From assembly GCF_000272105.2 (NCBI RefSeq), contig NZ_AJZD02000309.1:1-47372 (forward strand): a stretch of DNA of 47,372 bases. Reading direction: 5' to 3'. The notes beneath the pieces were generated by a model. That model did no database searches and was not told the origin of the DNA. It saw only the letters and a program-made list of their open reading frames with translations. This stretch comes from Vibrio splendidus 12E03. GTDB lineage: Bacteria; Pseudomonadota; Gammaproteobacteria; Enterobacterales; Vibrionaceae. Positions 46,263 through 47,372 of the stretch are shown here, piece by piece (position 1 is the first letter of the stretch; each line of letters opens with the position of its first letter). A program made the position numbers and the translations under genes.

Positions 46263-46607
46263 ATGCTTTTATCTCTTCCACCTCCAGTGATGCTATCACT
46301 TGCCATCGTGCTTGAAGTTGTCGCGACTTCTCTATTACCTAAAACGCAACAATTTACTTCTTTACCGGCCACTGTCGCGGTATTGGCTAGCTACGGCTGT
46401 GCCTTTTATCTGTTGTCTCTCACAGTGCAAACCATGTCTTTAGGTGTGGCGTATGCGATTTGGTGTGGGGCAGGTATCGTGCTCGTCGCAGCTTTGTCTT
46501 GGCTAGTCTACGGGCAAAAGCTCGATATCTTCGCGATCATCGGCATCGCTTTGATTTTGGCAGGTGTGGTGATCATTAACCTGTTTTCAACGTCGGTGAG
46601 TCATTAG
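46263..46607 (+). CDS. Small multidrug resistance (SMR) efflux protein
   Basis: This four-helix inner-membrane protein of about 114 residues belongs to the EmrE/SMR family, which exports cationic drugs in exchange for protons as a dimer. The membrane-embedded glutamate is in IVLEVVATSLLPKTQQF. The GVAYAIWCGAGIVLVAALSW block is the family's third-helix signature, and LAGVVIINLFS ends helix 4. The start is uncertain: ATGs at 46218, 46263 and 46290 are in frame, and the last gives 105 residues, closest to EmrE. No paired SMR gene is next to it, so a homodimer is likely. Guanidinium or polyamine exporters of the family cannot be ruled out. Confidence 0.88.
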   Translation: MLLSLPPPVMLSLAIVLEVVATSLLPKTQQFTSLPATVAVLASYGCAFYLLSLTVQTMSLGVAYAIWCGAGIVLVAALSWLVYGQKLDIFAIIGIALILAGVVIINLFSTSVSH

Positions 46608-46817
46608 GGGCTAACTCGTTTTGTCCCACTGTAAGTTGGATTAAATATTCTACAGAATCTATGTGTGTGACTCTCCATCTCGGATAACACGCATTATTAA
46701 AAAGTAATAACACGCTGGCGCAGTTTATATGCTGGAAACGTCATATGTAATTCATCTACCTACTGAGTAGTGTTTCGTGGTAAATTACTGGTTTTTATAA
46801 TAAAAGGTACGTTAGTT

Positions 46818-47300
46818 GTGTTGAAAAAATGTTGGGCTTATATATCTTCAGGCTCCGTTTATAGGCAAGAGTTTTTTAACTTTATTATATCACTTATTCT
46901 TGGTCCTCTGATTCTATTTGGCCTTTTGTTGTTTGGAGTAGAGAGCGATGGAACATTTAAAAATACGATAGTCGAATTCGGTATTAATTTTTTTAGCTCT
47001 TTTAATGGCTTGTATTTTGCTTTCTTCTATCTTATTCCAATGCTGGCATTCTTATTAATTAAAGCAAGGTTGCTAGAGGCTCCAAATTTTAAAGTTTTTC
47101 TACTATTAATTCAGCTCATTTCTGGTATTTTCTACTCTATTGGTAGTGCCGTAGTTATTGTATCGTCAACGGTCGTTAAGTACGGAATAGATTTCTCAAG
47201 TGAAACCTTTTTTTGGGGGTGGGGGATTATCCTTCTAGGATTTGGAGTATTTGCTATGTTTTTAGACTTTCTTCCACCTACAAGTCCGAAGGCGAGCTAA
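46818..47300 (+). CDS. Unknown membrane protein, about 160 residues
   Basis: I do not recognise this protein. It has four hydrophobic segments: FFNFIISLILGPLILFGLLL, YFAFFYLIPMLAFLLI, FLLLIQLISGIFYSIGSAVV and WGIILLGFGVFAMFLDFL, so it is an inner-membrane protein with both ends probably inside. No ATG fits. A GTG at 46818 with AAAGG upstream is the best start; a GTG at 46770 would give 176 residues. The gene is more A+T-rich than its neighbours and lies next to the end of an insertion-like sequence, which hints at recent arrival, but this is weak evidence. Confidence 0.55.
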   Translation: MLKKCWAYISSGSVYRQEFFNFIISLILGPLILFGLLLFGVESDGTFKNTIVEFGINFFSSFNGLYFAFFYLIPMLAFLLIKARLLEAPNFKVFLLLIQLISGIFYSIGSAVVIVSSTVVKYGIDFSSETFFWGWGIILLGFGVFAMFLDFLPPTSPKAS

Positions 47301-47343
47301 GCAAACAACAATTGCATCAATACGATTTTTTACACTCGGAAAC

Positions 47344-47372
47344 GGCTTTGTTGCGTAATTCAATGGAACTAA
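47344..47372. mobile_element. Possible left end of an IS5-family (IS903-like) element
   Basis: GGCTTTGTTGCGTAATTCAA begins at 47344. It resembles the terminal repeat of IS903-group elements, which opens GGCTTTGTTGAATAA. The element would continue beyond the window, so neither transposase nor the other end can be seen. Confidence 0.45.

Overview
The window looks like a chromosomal segment of a marine gammaproteobacterium of the genus Vibrio. The case rests on a V. alginolyticus-type sucrose PTS cluster (scrR-scrA-scrK-scrB, with a 479-residue ScrA and a ScrY porin), a DUF4144-like and a CLCA_X-like small protein, a palindromic-ended intergenic repeat of the kind common in vibrios, and the moderate G+C. 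The species cannot be fixed from sequence alone. I see no rRNA, tRNA, CRISPR array or prophage.

Layout. 1-3585 (+): the 3' end of a tandem RDD membrane protein, an MFS efflux-type transporter, a GNAT acetyltransferase and an unknown membrane protein. 3582-12107 (-): an AEC transporter, then a purine catabolism block (guaD, xdhC, xdhB, xdhA, in transcription order xdhA-xdhB-xdhC-guaD) with a FCD-type GntR regulator upstream. Together these turn guanine into xanthine and oxidise hypoxanthine/xanthine to urate. Three TTGTATACAA-like sites in the two control regions are likely operators of that regulator. 12302-14523 (-): a 3-methyladenine glycosylase-like protein, an HD phosphohydrolase and a HAD phosphatase. 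14935-16263 (+): a Dcu-type C4-dicarboxylate transporter.

16280-21360 holds a compact sugar cluster bracketed by two nearly identical terminators: an aldose 1-epimerase, a LacI regulator on the other strand, a cytoplasmic GH5-like glycosidase and a GPH-type glycoside permease. A 22-base sequence is repeated exactly in front of the epimerase and the glycosidase, and a variant sits in front of the regulator. This is the best candidate for an uncharacterised catabolic system: import of an intact glycoside, cleavage in the cytoplasm, mutarotation of the product, substrate unknown.

21400-26098: a DUF4144-like protein, a YefM-YoeB toxin-antitoxin pair, a zincin-like CLCA_X-type protein, a flavin reductase-like protein divergent from a ferric-reductase-like membrane flavoprotein, and an unknown soluble protein. 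26374-33380: the sucrose regulon (scrY, scrR, scrA, scrK, scrB) with ScrR-type operators at three control regions. 33466-38120: a secreted AGE-superfamily protein, a GST divergent from a LysR regulator, and an unusual photolyase/cryptochrome homologue. 38230-41896: an AcoR-like sigma-54 activator divergent from an aldehyde dehydrogenase with a good sigma-54 promoter and a possible 31-residue leader ORF.

42057-47300: a Nudix hydrolase, a small anchored protein, the glutathione-dependent formaldehyde pathway (frmA, fghA) split by a 160-base MITE-like repeat whose inferred target duplication is the frmA stop codon, an SMR efflux protein and an unknown four-helix membrane protein. The last 29 bases resemble the terminus of an IS5-family (IS903-like) insertion sequence that continues outside the window.
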